Positions 17,301-28,497 of a stretch of 59,605 bases of DNA are shown one piece after another; within the stretch, counting starts at the first letter, position 1, and each line of letters begins with the position of its first letter. This stretch comes from Gilliamella sp. App6-5 (lineage in GTDB: Bacteria; Pseudomonadota; Gammaproteobacteria; Enterobacterales; Orbaceae). The DNA lies in NCBI RefSeq assembly GCF_001690525.1, contig NZ_LZGT01000029.1:1-59605 (forward strand). The letters run 5' to 3'. The notes below the pieces were generated by a model, which had not been told where the DNA came from, made no database searches, and saw only the letters and a list, made by a program, of their open reading frames with translations. The position numbers and the translations under genes are program-made.

Positions 17301-18051
17301 TCAGCCCGATAGATTAAATTGGGAACCACTAAGCTTTCGCGATTTAGCATCATCTAAGCTATCAGAATTAAGCCAAAGCAATGAGATTGAGCAACTAGAG
17401 GTTAGTGAATCAACGTCTGCTCCTGATTTTGAGCATGAACCCATTGAGCCTAACGAGATCGAACAAACACTGGAGCAGTTAAAGCAGGAGATTGAAGCTA
17501 AAGCCTACCAAGAAGGGTTTAATTTAGGTCGATCTGAAGGCTTTGAAGAAGGTAAACAAGCTGGCTATGAACAAGGATATTGCCAGGGACAACAAGAGGG
17601 GCGTGAACAGATTGAACGGCAGCTTAATGATGAAAAACATAAAGCAGTTCATGCTATAACGGATTTAGTCAGTAATTTTCAGCAATCAATTAATGATATT
17701 GATGAGTTAATTGTACCTAAATTGTTTGATTTGGCGTTAATTGCGGCACAAAAAACAGTAGGCAGCATGGCTAAAGTAAAACAAAAACAGTTAAGCCATA
17801 CCATACAAACATTAGTTGAGCAGTGCCCAATTTTATCAGAACCGATATCGTTACATCTTAATCCTACTGATTTGCAATGGTTAGAACCCCTATTTAATGA
17901 AGAAAATCAGCAAGAACAGTGGCAATTCATTGCCGATCCTAACATTGAAATAGGCGGTTGCAAAATTATAACCGATACTAATGAAATTGATGCCAATATC
18001 AATGACCACTGGCAAATAATATCTGATAGCCTAAAAAAGGATGATTATTAA
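17284..18051 (+). CDS. fliH: Flagellar export ATPase regulator FliH
   Basis: FliH is the peripheral stalk-like partner of the export ATPase FliI, linking it to the C-ring. The product (about 255 aa) has a Gln/Glu-rich start, a run of G-x-x-x-G type repeats ([21 protein letters not shown], interrupted, about residues 75-103), a helical middle, and a C-terminal domain binding FliI. Several starts are possible (ATG 17284, 17287 or 17293; GTG 17281), all overlapping the fliG end; the ribosome site is weak, so I give the first ATG. Translational coupling to fliG is likely. Confidence 0.9.
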   Translation: MMNMYNQPDRLNWEPLSFRDLASSKLSELSQSNEIEQLEVSESTSAPDFEHEPIEPNEIEQTLEQLKQEIEAKAYQEGFNLGRSEGFEEGKQAGYEQGYCQGQQEGREQIERQLNDEKHKAVHAITDLVSNFQQSINDIDELIVPKLFDLALIAAQKTVGSMAKVKQKQLSHTIQTLVEQCPILSEPISLHLNPTDLQWLEPLFNEENQQEQWQFIADPNIEIGGCKIITDTNEIDANINDHWQIISDSLKKDDY

Positions 18052-19426
18052 CGTGAAATATTCTTCACAATGGCTAAGTAAAATTGACCAAGCTACACAA
18101 CAACTTGAATCACTATCATTAATTCGCCAATACGGACGCTTAGTTAAAGCATCCGGATTGGTGCTTGAAGCTGTTGGATTAAAATTACCTTTGGGATCTA
18201 ACTGCTTGGTTGAACGACAAACCAATGGTCAAACGGAGCCAGTTGAGTGCGAAGTGGTTGGCTTTAATGATAAAACACTTTACTTAATGCCGTTTGAATC
18301 AACGGACGGTATTTTATTAGGCGCACGCGTCTATACTAAGCAATATGATCTAACGCACTTTAGTCATAAAGTCTTACCCATGGGAATGAGCCTATTAGGT
18401 CGAGTGGTTGATGCGATGGGGAAACCGTTAGATGGTAAACCGCTATCTGAGCAGGTTGAGTTTGAAGGATTATCTCATAAAGCGATTAATCCCTTAAAAC
18501 GTACCCCTGTTCATCAGGTACTTGATGTTGGCGTCAGAGCCATAAATGCTTTGCTAACGGTTGGTAAAGGGCAAAGAATGGGCTTATTTGCAGGATCAGG
18601 GGTTGGTAAAAGTGTCTTGCTTGGCATGATGGCACGCTACACACAAGCGGATATTATTGTTGTCGGTCTGATTGGTGAACGTGGGCGAGAAGTTAAAGAT
18701 TTTATTGAAAATATTTTAGGCGAAGAAGGATTAGCTCGAGCGGTTGTTATAGCGGCTCCCGCTGATGTGTCACCATTATTGCGCTTACAAGGTGCTGCGT
18801 ATGCAACAAAAATTGCCGAAAACTTTCGCGATAAAGGTTTTAACGTTTTACTTATTATGGACTCTTTAACGCGTTATGCAATGGCACAACGCGAAATTGC
18901 TTTAGCGATAGGGGAACCCCCAGCAACGAAAGGCTATCCTCCGTCGGTCTTTGCCAAATTACCAGCATTAGTTGAAAGAGCAGGTAATGATGAAAACGGA
19001 AAAGGCTCTATTACGGCATTTTATACGGTATTGACAGAAGGGGATGATCAACAAGATCCGATTGCCGATTCGGCCAGAGCGATTTTAGATGGGCATATTG
19101 TTTTATCTCGCTCGCTTGCTGAGTCTGGACATTACCCTGCCATTGATATTGAAGCTTCAATCAGTCGAGTGATGACCGATCTTACTGCGCCTGAAGACGA
19201 AAAAAAATCCCGATTATTTAAACAATTGTTTTCAAGCTTTCAACGAAACCGCGATTTGATCAATGTGGGGGCTTATGTAACGGGTACTGATCCTTTATTG
19301 GATAGGGCGATAGTATTGTTTCCTGCCATGCAAAAATTTTTACAGCAAAGTATTAATGAACATTGTAGCTATCAAGATGCTTATCAACAATTAGTGAGCA
19401 TTGTCGAACCAACATTAACGAGTTAG
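18041..19426 (+). CDS. fliI: Flagellar type III export ATPase FliI
   Basis: FliI energises loading of flagellar substrates into the export gate. The 461-aa product is an F1-beta-like ATPase with Walker A ([11 protein letters not shown]) and a Walker B region ending [20 protein letters not shown], plus the family stretch [18 protein letters not shown] 18041 overlaps fliH by 11 bases but lies directly on the AAGG; GTG 18053 is a good alternative, with that AAGGA sequence about 12 bases upstream. Core residues are unaffected by the choice. Confidence 0.95.
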   Translation: MIINVKYSSQWLSKIDQATQQLESLSLIRQYGRLVKASGLVLEAVGLKLPLGSNCLVERQTNGQTEPVECEVVGFNDKTLYLMPFESTDGILLGARVYTKQYDLTHFSHKVLPMGMSLLGRVVDAMGKPLDGKPLSEQVEFEGLSHKAINPLKRTPVHQVLDVGVRAINALLTVGKGQRMGLFAGSGVGKSVLLGMMARYTQADIIVVGLIGERGREVKDFIENILGEEGLARAVVIAAPADVSPLLRLQGAAYATKIAENFRDKGFNVLLIMDSLTRYAMAQREIALAIGEPPATKGYPPSVFAKLPALVERAGNDENGKGSITAFYTVLTEGDDQQDPIADSARAILDGHIVLSRSLAESGHYPAIDIEASISRVMTDLTAPEDEKKSRLFKQLFSSFQRNRDLINVGAYVTGTDPLLDRAIVLFPAMQKFLQQSINEHCSYQDAYQQLVSIVEPTLTS

Positions 19427-19435
19427 GAAAGCGTA

Positions 19436-19900
19436 ATGGCAAATAAAAATTCTGGGCAATTTGCGTTTTTAACATTAAAAAAACTAGCAAAAAAATCAGT
19501 CGATGATACGTTACTTAAGTTAAAAAAAGCGCATGAAAATCACCGTCATGCACAATCGCAACTGCATGTATTAAATGGCTATTATGCCGAGTATCAACAA
19601 AAATTAAATAACGCTTTATCTCGTGGTATTAAAGGCGGTGAATTGAATAATTTTAATGCTTTTATTTCAACTATTGAGCAAGGCATTGCGCAACAACAAA
19701 AAGTATTGTTAACGTTGGATATTAAGCAAAAGCAAATTACGAATCAACTTAATCAATCGCAAAAAAGCTTAAATACCTATACAACACTATTAGACAAGCA
19801 ATATAAAAAACAGCAACAACAACAAAATCGTTTACAACAAAAACTGACAGATGAATTTGCACAGTTACAACTAGCAAGGAGAGCATTAAATGAATATTAA
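19436..19900 (+). CDS. fliJ: Flagellar export chaperone/stalk protein FliJ
   Basis: FliJ is the coiled-coil central stalk of the FliI ATPase and helps export chaperones cycle. The 154-aa product is almost entirely helical with long heptad-rich, Gln/Lys-rich segments (about 10-150), which fits the family. It starts 9 bases after fliI behind GGAAAG, and its end overlaps the fliK start by 11 bases. Sequence conservation in this family is low, so order and coiled-coil character carry weight. Confidence 0.9.
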   Translation: MANKNSGQFAFLTLKKLAKKSVDDTLLKLKKAHENHRHAQSQLHVLNGYYAEYQQKLNNALSRGIKGGELNNFNAFISTIEQGIAQQQKVLLTLDIKQKQITNQLNQSQKSLNTYTTLLDKQYKKQQQQQNRLQQKLTDEFAQLQLARRALNEY

Positions 19901-21059
19901 TCTTATTAATGATTTGAACATGACCACTTCTCATCAATCGAAGAGTATTGAAACGGACGTAATGGCTGATGATAATGATTGCTTTCAACAACTATTGCGA
20001 CTAAGCGAAAATCACGTAGAGCAGGGGGGGAAATCAGTTAATGCCAAGTCAAATGTGGCCGAAGATAATGACCTTAAAGATGAAGTATTAATGATGTCTA
20101 TTTATCCCATTAATATACAGGATTTTGAGCAAGAAAAACGTGCTCTTGTAAGTACAGCACAAAATAGTGATATAACAACCCATCTCAATGCATTGAGAAC
20201 AAATAATCTAAATACTAATTTATTTGATCATTCATCGTCAGAAACATGGGAAAATGGGCAGGCAACGCAGTTACTTGCCTCTATCTATGACAGTGCAGAT
20301 TTAATGAATAAAGTAACACCGCAAACAGATGTAGCGTCGTTAACGAACGATAACAAGGGGATACAGCTTAACGTTTCTCATAAAAAAGCGATTAGCATTA
20401 AAGGCGGTCTTAATAATTTGTATGTTAACCAAACAAATAATACGCAAAATGCTAATGATATTATGCAAAAATTAGCGACGGCTCAAACTCAATTTATAGC
20501 AAATCAATGTGATAAAGATGCGACCGTGCATACTAATCAAGAATTCTCGTTGACGACTAATGCAAATGGATTAAGTTCATTATTATCGCCATCTAATACC
20601 ACCGCCACATCAGCTACAATCAATTTATCAACGCCAGTGAATATAGCGCAATGGCAAACTTCACTAACTGAGCAAATTATTATGTTTAATCGTCAAGGAA
20701 TTCAAACTGCCGAAATAAAATTACATCCACAGGAGTTAGGCTCATTGCATATTAAACTTGCCATAAATGACGATAAGATGAATCTTCATATGATGGCTGC
20801 GCATAGTGTTGTTAAAGGTATGTTAGAATCGGCATTACCCTTTTTAAGAACATCATTGGAAGATCAAGGCATTATGCTAGAGCAAGCCAATATTGGTGAC
20901 TTTTCGATGATGAACGATTCACAGCAATCCGCTATGCATCAACAAACAAAAAACAACCCGTTACCGACCGTGCAAACGCTTGATGCGTCCGATGTTGGTG
21001 TTGAGCAAATCATCGTTGAAAATAGTTCGCACAATCCCGGTCTTAGCATATTTGCTTAA
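19890..21059 (+). CDS. fliK: Flagellar hook-length control protein FliK
   Basis: FliK measures hook length and triggers the export specificity switch through FlhB. The 389-aa product has a long, Asn/Thr/Ser-rich, variable N-terminal part (about 1-240) and the conserved C-terminal domain (about 250-350) with the KLHPQELGSLHIKL motif followed by the MESALPFLR-like stretch (MLESALPFLRTSLEDQGI). An AAGGAGA ribosome site inside fliJ serves its ATG. It closes the fliF-fliK string; a 172-base gap with an inverted repeat follows. Confidence 0.93.
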   Translation: MNINLINDLNMTTSHQSKSIETDVMADDNDCFQQLLRLSENHVEQGGKSVNAKSNVAEDNDLKDEVLMMSIYPINIQDFEQEKRALVSTAQNSDITTHLNALRTNNLNTNLFDHSSSETWENGQATQLLASIYDSADLMNKVTPQTDVASLTNDNKGIQLNVSHKKAISIKGGLNNLYVNQTNNTQNANDIMQKLATAQTQFIANQCDKDATVHTNQEFSLTTNANGLSSLLSPSNTTATSATINLSTPVNIAQWQTSLTEQIIMFNRQGIQTAEIKLHPQELGSLHIKLAINDDKMNLHMMAAHSVVKGMLESALPFLRTSLEDQGIMLEQANIGDFSMMNDSQQSAMHQQTKNNPLPTVQTLDASDVGVEQIIVENSSHNPGLSIFA

Positions 21060-21096
21060 CGATTAACATTATTTTTTAATTTTCGAGGTAAATAAA

Positions 21097-21139
21097 TTGA
21101 AGCGCATAAATAGGTAATATTTTATTGCCTATTCTTCAA
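21097..21139 (+). repeat. Inverted repeat in the fliK-fliL gap
   Basis: TTGAAG and CTTCAA form an outer stem around an inner AATAGGTAATA/TATTGCCTATT stem (one G-T pair) with a 6-base bulge on the left arm. There is no U-tract. It may be a weak terminator of fliF-K or a structural element before the fliL promoter, which must lie in the remaining 90 bases. Confidence 0.5.
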
Positions 21140-21231
21140 ATCGATTTTAAAAATATGCTTTATTATTCTTGTAACCATGTCCTGTTAATGGATTAGAGAT
21201 CTTTTTAAATTTTATAGAGACAAGAATAAAT

Positions 21232-21699
21232 ATGCCTACAGCCTCAAAAAAAGTCAGTGTTTTAAATTTAATCCTTACTCTGATTACGCTATCAGCGATA
21301 AGCTTTGCGGCTTATTTATGGTTTCAAAACCATTCACCAAACACCCATACAGTGCCAGAAGAACCCGAAGTCTTGTCGCCTGTATTTTTAACATTAAAAC
21401 CATTTACGATTTCATTACCTGCTTCAGAAGACAATATCGATATCAACAAAATTCTTTATGTTGGCATCGTTTTACGTGTGGCTAATGAAGATCAAAAAAC
21501 GGTGCTATTAGATTATTTACCTGAAGTAAGAAGTGACGTGCTGCTTTTAACGTCAAAACAGAATATTAATCAACTAAAGCAAGAATCAGGGAAAATCAAT
21601 TTACAAGAACAAATTAAAAATACGTTATCACGACAATATAATGCAAAGAATTGGGTAAAAGTTGATGAAGTTCTATTTACTGATTTTATTATACGGTGA
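21232..21699 (+). CDS. fliL: Flagellar basal body-associated protein FliL
   Basis: FliL is a membrane protein that surrounds and stabilises the stator. The 155-aa product has one N-terminal membrane segment (about 12-30) followed by a periplasmic stomatin-like domain; the KPFTISLP and LYVGIVLRV stretches are typical. It starts a second string, fliL-M-N-O-P-Q-R, probably from its own class 2 promoter in the preceding gap. Confidence 0.93.
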   Translation: MPTASKKVSVLNLILTLITLSAISFAAYLWFQNHSPNTHTVPEEPEVLSPVFLTLKPFTISLPASEDNIDINKILYVGIVLRVANEDQKTVLLDYLPEVRSDVLLLTSKQNINQLKQESGKINLQEQIKNTLSRQYNAKNWVKVDEVLFTDFIIR

Positions 21700-21704
21700 T
21701 TATT

Positions 21705-22754
21705 ATGCCCGATAAGATCGAAGCCACAACAGATATAAATGAAAAGGATGACGTAGCACAAAAATCTGAAAGTTTTGTGATAGCTGAAGATGATGACAAT
21801 ATCGATGCTTCCGTTGTCTCGTTACCTTCCGGGAAAAAAGCTGACGTAAAACCCTATGATCTATCGGTCAAACATCGCTTTATTCCTGAGCGTTTAACTG
21901 CGTTAGAAATTATTAATGAACGTTTTGCCCGTCAGTTTCGAATTGGTTTATTCAACCGATTACGTCGCAATACTGATGTGATGGCTTCACCCGTTGAGCC
22001 TCATACGTTCAAAGAGTTTTCTGATATTTCATCGGCAAACCATTTAAATTTAGTGCATCTTAACCCATTAAGAGGTTCAAGTTTATTTTCATTTTCACCT
22101 GAATTAGTTTTTATTATTGTCGATTCGTTATTTGGGGGGGATGGACATACAACTAAAATAGAAATAGAAGGGCGTGAATTTACCCATACCGAACAACAAA
22201 TCATTAAAAAAGTACTAGAGTTAGCATTAGTTATTTATCAAAATGCATGGGCTGATGTTTACCCGATTGAAGCCGAATATATTCGATCTGAAATGCAAAG
22301 TAAATTTACCAATATTACCAGTTCACCTGATGATATTGTGTTAACAACAAACTTTAAAGTTGAAGTGGGTCATAGTAAAGCAACCTTTTGTGTTTGTATT
22401 CCTTATTCTATGGTCGAACCAATCAAAGAGTTGCTAATAAAACCACCTGTCGAGCAACAAACTTATCAAGATGATAATGTTTGGATGAGTTCATTAACGA
22501 CTGGAATAAAACAATCAACCGTCGAATTAGTCACTAACTTTGCCCATATTCACACAACCGTTAACAAACTGTTAGCCTTAAAAGTTGATGATATTTTAGT
22601 GATCGATAAACCAACAAATTTAGATGTAACAGTCGGTGGCGTACCGGTATTAAAAGGTCATTACGGTAAAGTAAATAAACAATATGCAATTCAAGTAGAA
22701 CAGGTCATTAATCCTGTGATAGAACAATTGAATGAGGGAGTGTTCAATGACTGA
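21705..22754 (+). CDS. fliM: Flagellar motor switch protein FliM
   Basis: FliM forms the middle of the C-ring and binds phosphorylated CheY. The start is best placed at ATG 21705, just after the fliL stop, giving 349 aa; the GTG at 21696 adds three residues. The N-terminus is long and acidic before the conserved core (LTALEIINERFARQFRIGLFNRLRR split near residues 62-86), then the PLRGSSLFSFSPELVF and FGGDG motifs, and a C-terminal SpoA-like domain. The CheY-binding N-peptide is not obvious. It overlaps fliN by 8 bases. Confidence 0.94.
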   Translation: MPDKIEATTDINEKDDVAQKSESFVIAEDDDNIDASVVSLPSGKKADVKPYDLSVKHRFIPERLTALEIINERFARQFRIGLFNRLRRNTDVMASPVEPHTFKEFSDISSANHLNLVHLNPLRGSSLFSFSPELVFIIVDSLFGGDGHTTKIEIEGREFTHTEQQIIKKVLELALVIYQNAWADVYPIEAEYIRSEMQSKFTNITSSPDDIVLTTNFKVEVGHSKATFCVCIPYSMVEPIKELLIKPPVEQQTYQDDNVWMSSLTTGIKQSTVELVTNFAHIHTTVNKLLALKVDDILVIDKPTNLDVTVGGVPVLKGHYGKVNKQYAIQVEQVINPVIEQLNEGVFND

Positions 22755-23127
22755 CATCAAACCAAATAACGATGAAAACCAAGAAACAAAAGTAGCGAGT
22801 GATGAGCTTATCACTAAAGAAGCTATTTTTGAGACATTATCTCCACAACAAAATGAAGATAAAAAGCAAGATATTAATCTTATATTAGACATTCCAGTTG
22901 AATTAAGTGTCGAGCTTGGTCGAACCAAAATAGCCATTAAAGATCTGTTAAATCTAACCCAAGGGTCGGTAATTGCATTAGATGGACTTGCGGGTGAGCC
23001 ATTGGATATATTAATTAACGGTTATTTAATCGCCCAAGGCGAAATTGTGGTGGTTGGTGATAACTATGGTGTGCGCATCACCGATATTATTACCCCATCG
23101 GAGCGTGTAAGAAGATTGAGTCGTTAA
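22747..23127 (+). CDS. fliN: Flagellar motor switch protein FliN
   Basis: FliN forms the base of the C-ring and docks FliH. The start at ATG 22747 follows a GGGAG ribosome site; an earlier in-frame ATG (22732) lies within fliM without one. The 126-aa product has a variable acidic N-part and a conserved SpoA domain (about 45-122): DIPVELSVELGRTKI, LLNLTQGSVIALDGLAGEP and a final RVRRLSR-like end. Its stop overlaps the fliO start (TAATG). Confidence 0.95.
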   Translation: MTDIKPNNDENQETKVASDELITKEAIFETLSPQQNEDKKQDINLILDIPVELSVELGRTKIAIKDLLNLTQGSVIALDGLAGEPLDILINGYLIAQGEIVVVGDNYGVRITDIITPSERVRRLSR

Positions 23128-23564
23128 TGACAATAAAGCAAACTAATTTGGCTCAACCTACGGTTGGTGCAATCAACACTAATACCTTATCGGCGTCGCC
23201 TACTGATTTAAATATTTACACCAAAGTTGGATCATCAATGGGATTGATGCTTGTTGTGGTCCTCGGTTTTATTCTATTGTTAGGGTGGTTTGCCAAACGA
23301 ATGGGTTGGAAAAAAACATCCGATCAATGGATTGATGTCAAAGCCACATACAGTATTACGCCTAAAGAACGTATTATACTGGTTCATGTCGATAACCAAC
23401 TATTAGTGGTGGGTATTACTCCTCAACAAATGACACTGTTACATACCATCAATGAACAACGTAGCAAAATGTTACTTGCGCAAAATGCGACAGATAAAAA
23501 TCTAACGAAAAGTCATGCATTTCAGCAGATATTACAATCCGTTTTAAAACCGAAAAAGGAGTAA
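23127..23564 (+). CDS. fliO: Flagellar export assembly protein FliO
   Basis: FliO helps assemble the FliP ring of the export gate. The 145-aa product has one membrane segment (about 36-54) and a cytoplasmic domain with the KATYSITPKERIILVHVDNQLLVVGIT-type stretch (about 72-98) that resembles bacterial FliO. Start and order (between fliN and fliP) are normal, with translational coupling to fliN. Confidence 0.9.
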   Translation: MTIKQTNLAQPTVGAINTNTLSASPTDLNIYTKVGSSMGLMLVVVLGFILLLGWFAKRMGWKKTSDQWIDVKATYSITPKERIILVHVDNQLLVVGITPQQMTLLHTINEQRSKMLLAQNATDKNLTKSHAFQQILQSVLKPKKE

Positions 23565-23570
23565 CAACAA

Positions 23571-24308
23571 ATGCGGTTAAATTTAACTATTTTGCTAAGC
23601 TTATTGTTGTGTAGCCTATCGGTTCATGCTGAAATTCCCGTATTATCCGTCATGGATCAGCCCCTGAGCGGTGGGCAAAATTGGTCATTACCAGTTGAGA
23701 CATTAGTTTTTTTGACCTTACTGACCTTTATACCAGCTATATTACTTTTGATGACCAGCTTTACACGTATCATCATTGTGTTAGGTCTGTTACGTAATGC
23801 CCTTGGTACACAATCAGCACCACCCAATCAGGTTATTTTGGGTATTGCACTGTTTATGACCTTTTTTATTATGTCGTCGGTGATTGATAACATTTATCAA
23901 GACGCTTATGTGCCTTATTCGCAAAATCAAATCACTATGCAAGAAGGTTTAACCAAAGCAACAAAGCCATTGAAAGAATTTATGCTTACCCAAACGCGCG
24001 AAAACGACCTAGCGTTATTTGTTAATATGTCTCATCAAAATGATATTCAAACACGTGAAGATATTCCTTTAAGAGTGCTCGTTCCCGCTTTTGTGGTGAG
24101 TGAATTAAAAACAGCGTTTCAAATCGGTTTTACCATTTTTATTCCTTTCTTAGTCATTGACCTCGTGGTAGCCAGTACGCTTATGGCATTAGGTATGATG
24201 ATGGTACCACCGGCAACAGTATCACTGCCATTTAAATTAATGTTATTTGTATTGGCAGATGGTTGGCACTTATTACTTGGCTCGCTAGCGCAAAGCTTTT
24301 TTAGTTGA
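23571..24308 (+). CDS. fliP: Flagellar export gate protein FliP
   Basis: FliP forms the pentameric core of the flagellar type III export gate. The 245-aa product has a cleavable-type signal peptide (about 1-20), then the highly conserved [20 protein letters not shown] and [13 protein letters not shown] motifs and four membrane segments, with [21 protein letters not shown] before the last pair. A strong AAGGAG ribosome site precedes it. Its stop lies 8 bases before the fliQ ATG. Confidence 0.96.
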   Translation: MRLNLTILLSLLLCSLSVHAEIPVLSVMDQPLSGGQNWSLPVETLVFLTLLTFIPAILLLMTSFTRIIIVLGLLRNALGTQSAPPNQVILGIALFMTFFIMSSVIDNIYQDAYVPYSQNQITMQEGLTKATKPLKEFMLTQTRENDLALFVNMSHQNDIQTREDIPLRVLVPAFVVSELKTAFQIGFTIFIPFLVIDLVVASTLMALGMMMVPPATVSLPFKLMLFVLADGWHLLLGSLAQSFFS

Positions 24309-24316
24309 GTCGTACT

Positions 24317-24586
24317 ATGTCACCTGAATATATTAGCACCTTAGCAATACAAGCAATAAAAGTCACTGTATCACTAGCAGGACCACTACTGTTAGCGGCA
24401 TTAGTAACAGGGTTAATCATTAGCTTATTACAAGCAGCAACGCAAATTAACGAAATGACATTATCATTTATTCCCAAGATCATAGTGGTTATTGTGGTTT
24501 TGATAATATGGGGTCCATCCATGCTATCAACCATGATCGACTATATCCAAACCGTTATCACTGACATTCCTAACTTAACTAGTTAA
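24317..24586 (+). CDS. fliQ: Flagellar export gate protein FliQ
   Basis: FliQ is a small gate subunit wrapping the FliP/FliR core. From ATG 24317 the product is 89 aa, the family standard; the TTG at 24305 is unlikely. It has two membrane hairpin segments (about 14-38 and 50-72) and the LLQAATQINEMTLSFIPK signature between them. It lies between fliP and fliR. Confidence 0.95.
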   Translation: MSPEYISTLAIQAIKVTVSLAGPLLLAALVTGLIISLLQAATQINEMTLSFIPKIIVVIVVLIIWGPSMLSTMIDYIQTVITDIPNLTS

Positions 24587-24591
24587 AAGTA

Positions 24592-25386
24592 ATGGAATTT
24601 GATATCAACAGTTTCTTTAATATTGATTTCTTTTCTTGGGTTAGGGACTGCTTTTTTCCTTTTGTTCGTATTTTAGCGTTGATCATGGTAGCGCCTATTT
24701 TTGGCGAAAAAGAAATCCCCAGTCGCGTTAAAATTGGCTTGGCACTACTGATTGCGATTGTACTGCCACTTCCTCATCTTGATGACAATATCAAAATATA
24801 CTCTCTTATAGGGATATGGATTATTGCGCAGCAAATAATGATTGGCGCACTAATTGGTTTTACCATGCAGTTTGCATTTATGACAGTGCGATTTTCGGGT
24901 GAATTAATTGGCATGCAAATGGGGCTGGGCATGGCGACTTTTTTTGACCCTATTGGCGGCCCATCCACATCAGTATTATCACGCTTAATTAACATCATTG
25001 CTCTATTAATATTTTTGAGTGTGGACGGCCATTTATGGCTTTTATATGGCATCTCAAATAGTTTTGAAATCATTCCAATTGCCGTGATGCCATTACCCGC
25101 AAATGGATATTTAGCACTCATTGATGCCAGTAAGCTATTATTTATCAATGGTATTATGTTAGCACTCCCCTTAATGACTTTACTATTAACCATCAACATA
25201 TCATTGGGGCTACTTAATAGAATGACACCACAGCTATCGATATTTGTCGTTGGCTATCCGGTGACACTATTATTAGGCTTGCTTATGCTAACTTACTTAA
25301 TTACAACGCTACCGGCATTTTCAGAATTTATTTTTGAACAAATATTTGATCGCATTGCTAACATATTGTGGTATTTAACTCAGTGA
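24592..25386 (+). CDS. fliR: Flagellar export gate protein FliR
   Basis: FliR caps the export gate and interacts with FlhB. The 264-aa product has about six membrane segments; the VAPIFGEKEIPSRVKIGLAL motif (about 31-50) and GELIGMQMGLGMATFFDP (about 103-120) are characteristic. It is the last gene of the fliL-R string. flhB and flhA do not follow; instead the locus ends in a decayed transposon. Confidence 0.95.
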   Translation: MEFDINSFFNIDFFSWVRDCFFPFVRILALIMVAPIFGEKEIPSRVKIGLALLIAIVLPLPHLDDNIKIYSLIGIWIIAQQIMIGALIGFTMQFAFMTVRFSGELIGMQMGLGMATFFDPIGGPSTSVLSRLINIIALLIFLSVDGHLWLLYGISNSFEIIPIAVMPLPANGYLALIDASKLLFINGIMLALPLMTLLLTINISLGLLNRMTPQLSIFVVGYPVTLLLGLLMLTYLITTLPAFSEFIFEQIFDRIANILWYLTQ

Positions 25387-25473
25387 TACTTGCGATCAAA
25401 AAACATCATTAAATTATTATTATTAGATGTGTAATACTAACTATTCTTCGTTGAACGAGAATTTATTTGGAAA

Positions 25474-25554
25474 ATGATCAATGATCAACTAAGCAACCGA
25501 AAGCAAGTCTTGTTTATTATCCTAATTATTGGCTTTCTGAATTATGATAGATAA
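25474..25554 (+). pseudogene. Possible start fragment of a transporter gene cut by transposon decay
   Basis: ATG 25474, preceded by GGAAA, opens a 26-codon frame: polar start, then a hydrophobic helix and NYDR before a TAA. A hydrophobic first segment followed by NYxDR resembles the first membrane helix of major-facilitator (anion:cation symporter type) proteins. The sequence then passes straight into the IS remnant, so the rest of the gene appears lost. The fragment is short and this reading is tentative. Confidence 0.3.
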
Positions 25555-26487
25555 GAAATTGACTATAAGCAAAGAACAAGAATTAATAAAGCAGGCAGAA
25601 AGACTCGCTTTACTTCCTGATTGTGTAGAACCTTTTGAGCAATTTAAGGCTTTACTCAAAGATGAAACTCGGGTAGCTAATCAGCTACGTCTGCAAGGAA
25701 TAATGGTCTCTGGCAGCGGCGTACGTTCAATCTGGTTACGCCACGATTTAGAAAGCTTCAAAAAAGGCTGATCGCTCTGGAAACAAAAGTAGCTTAGGAA
25801 GGGCTGGTGTTAACAGAAAGCCAGCTACAAACTTTAGAGAAAGCGAAAGCAGCGCGAGAGGCACAAGGTGAAATTGAGCCCCAGCATCCTGGTTACTTAT
25901 GCGCACAAGATACCTATTATGTTGGTCATATTAAAGGGATTGGGAAAATATACCAATAAACGTTTATTGATACCTATTCAAGACTGGCGTTTGCTAAAGT
26001 ATATACGGAGAAAAACAGTTTAGTTGCTGCGGATATGCTCAATGATAAAGCGATACCATTTTTTGATAATGAGCAGGTAGCGCTTTTACGAATTCTGACG
26101 GATAGAGGAAGTGAGTATAACGGTCATAAAGAGCGTCATGCATACGAATTGTATCTGAATTTGGAGGATATAGAGCATACGAAAACAAAAGCCTACAGTC
26201 CGCAAACGAATGGTATATGTGAGCGGTTCCATAAGACGATGAAGACCGAATGTTATGATATTATGTTTAGACATAAAATATATACAGAACTGAAAGAGAT
26301 ACAACAAGATATTGAGCTTTGGCTAGGGTTTTACAATCGGGAAAAAGCACATTCAGGGAAATACTGTTATGGTAAGACGCCTTGGCAAACTTGGGTAGGG
26401 ACAAAAGGACTGGCTAAAGAAAAGCAGCTAGAGAATTTATTTTACTCATCAGACAGTCATTGTGTTAGAACGAATGCCGATGAGTAG
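25544..26487 (+). mobile_element. Decayed IS481-family element
   Basis: The region carries a broken DDE transposase gene. Just past its end, the sequence around 26495-26520 (TGTCAGATTAAGTTTGAGC...) looks like an IS terminus, but no inverted partner was found between 25387 and 25544, so the left end is probably deleted. The element separates the flagellar locus from the convergent atp operon. Confidence 0.65.
25544..26487 (+). pseudogene. IS481-family transposase pseudogene
   Basis: The first frame (25544-25771) ends in GVRSIWLRHDLESFKK and then breaks at a six-A run; adding one A restores the frame (KKRLIALETK). That restored frame has two in-frame stops, a TAG near 25795 and a TAA near 25960, and continues to 26487. 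Catalytic-core motifs remain: QDTYYVG, LTDRGSEYNG, SPQTNGICERFHKTM and HSGKYCYGKTPWQT, supplying the D, D and E positions. The first 40 residues do not look like the usual helix-turn-helix N-terminus, so the 5' end may also be deleted. The family call is from motif recognition. Confidence 0.85.
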
Positions 26488-26537
26488 GGAGTGTTTGTCA
26501 GATTAAGTTTGAGCTAGTACAATTTAGAATGTTAAAA

Positions 26538-26573
26538 TTAAAAAAAGGTTGCTTGTCAATGCCAAGTAACCTT
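26538..26573 (-). terminator. Rho-independent terminator of the atp operon
   Basis: Minus strand: AAGGTTACTTG, 7-base loop, CAAGCAACCTT (one mismatch) followed by a run of T. It lies about 30 bases after the atpC stop. Confidence 0.85.
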
Positions 26574-26602
26574 GTTGTGTATGATAAAACATCAAAAGCA
26601 AA

Positions 26603-27028
26603 TTATTGACCGATACGGCGTGTTAATTCGATAACACGAATTTTTGCCAATGCTTTTGATAGTTCTGCAGAAGCTTGAGCAAATGACATATCATCGCTTG
26701 GGTGATTTATATGTTCTTGCGCTTGTCTTACTGCTTCTTGTGCTCTTGCTTCATCTAGATCTTCGCCACGAATAGCGGTATCCGCTAAGATGGTTACGAT
26801 GTTAGGTTGAACTTCTAAGATACCACCAGATAGATAGATAAACTCTTCTTCACCATCCGTTTTCACAATGCCAACCATACCAGGTTTTATGGTTGTGAGT
26901 AGGGGAGTATGGCCAGGATAAATTCCAAGTTCACCTTCTTTACCTGTGACTCTGATTCGCTGAACATCACCCGAAAACAGGTGAGATTCAGCACTAACAA
27001 CTTCTAATTGATAGGAAGTTAGTGCCAT
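26603..27028 (-). CDS. atpC: ATP synthase F1 epsilon subunit
   Basis: The epsilon subunit couples and inhibits rotation of the F1 motor. The 141-aa product has the N-terminal beta-sandwich (about 1-88: [40 protein letters not shown]) and a two-helix C-terminal domain (about 90-141). It is the last gene of atpBEFHAGDC, 39 bases after atpD, and is followed by a terminator. Confidence 0.96.
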   Translation of the reverse strand: MALTSYQLEVVSAESHLFSGDVQRIRVTGKEGELGIYPGHTPLLTTIKPGMVGIVKTDGEEEFIYLSGGILEVQPNIVTILADTAIRGEDLDEARAQEAVRQAQEHINHPSDDMSFAQASAELSKALAKIRVIELTRRIGQ

Positions 27029-27067
27029 AATACGATCTCCATTAATACGATCTGTTCTATGAATCTC

Positions 27068-28477
<1,410 letters not shown>

Positions 28478-28497
28478 CTATAAGCCAATATTTAGCA

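Noticed and set aside
25765-25785. Six-A run at the transposase frame break as programmed frameshifting
   Set aside because: IS481-family elements use a single frame, and two downstream in-frame stops show the gene is decayed.
27029-27060. Short direct repeat (TAATACGATCT) before atpC
   Set aside because: Two copies only, in a 39-base gap, with no structure; likely incidental.
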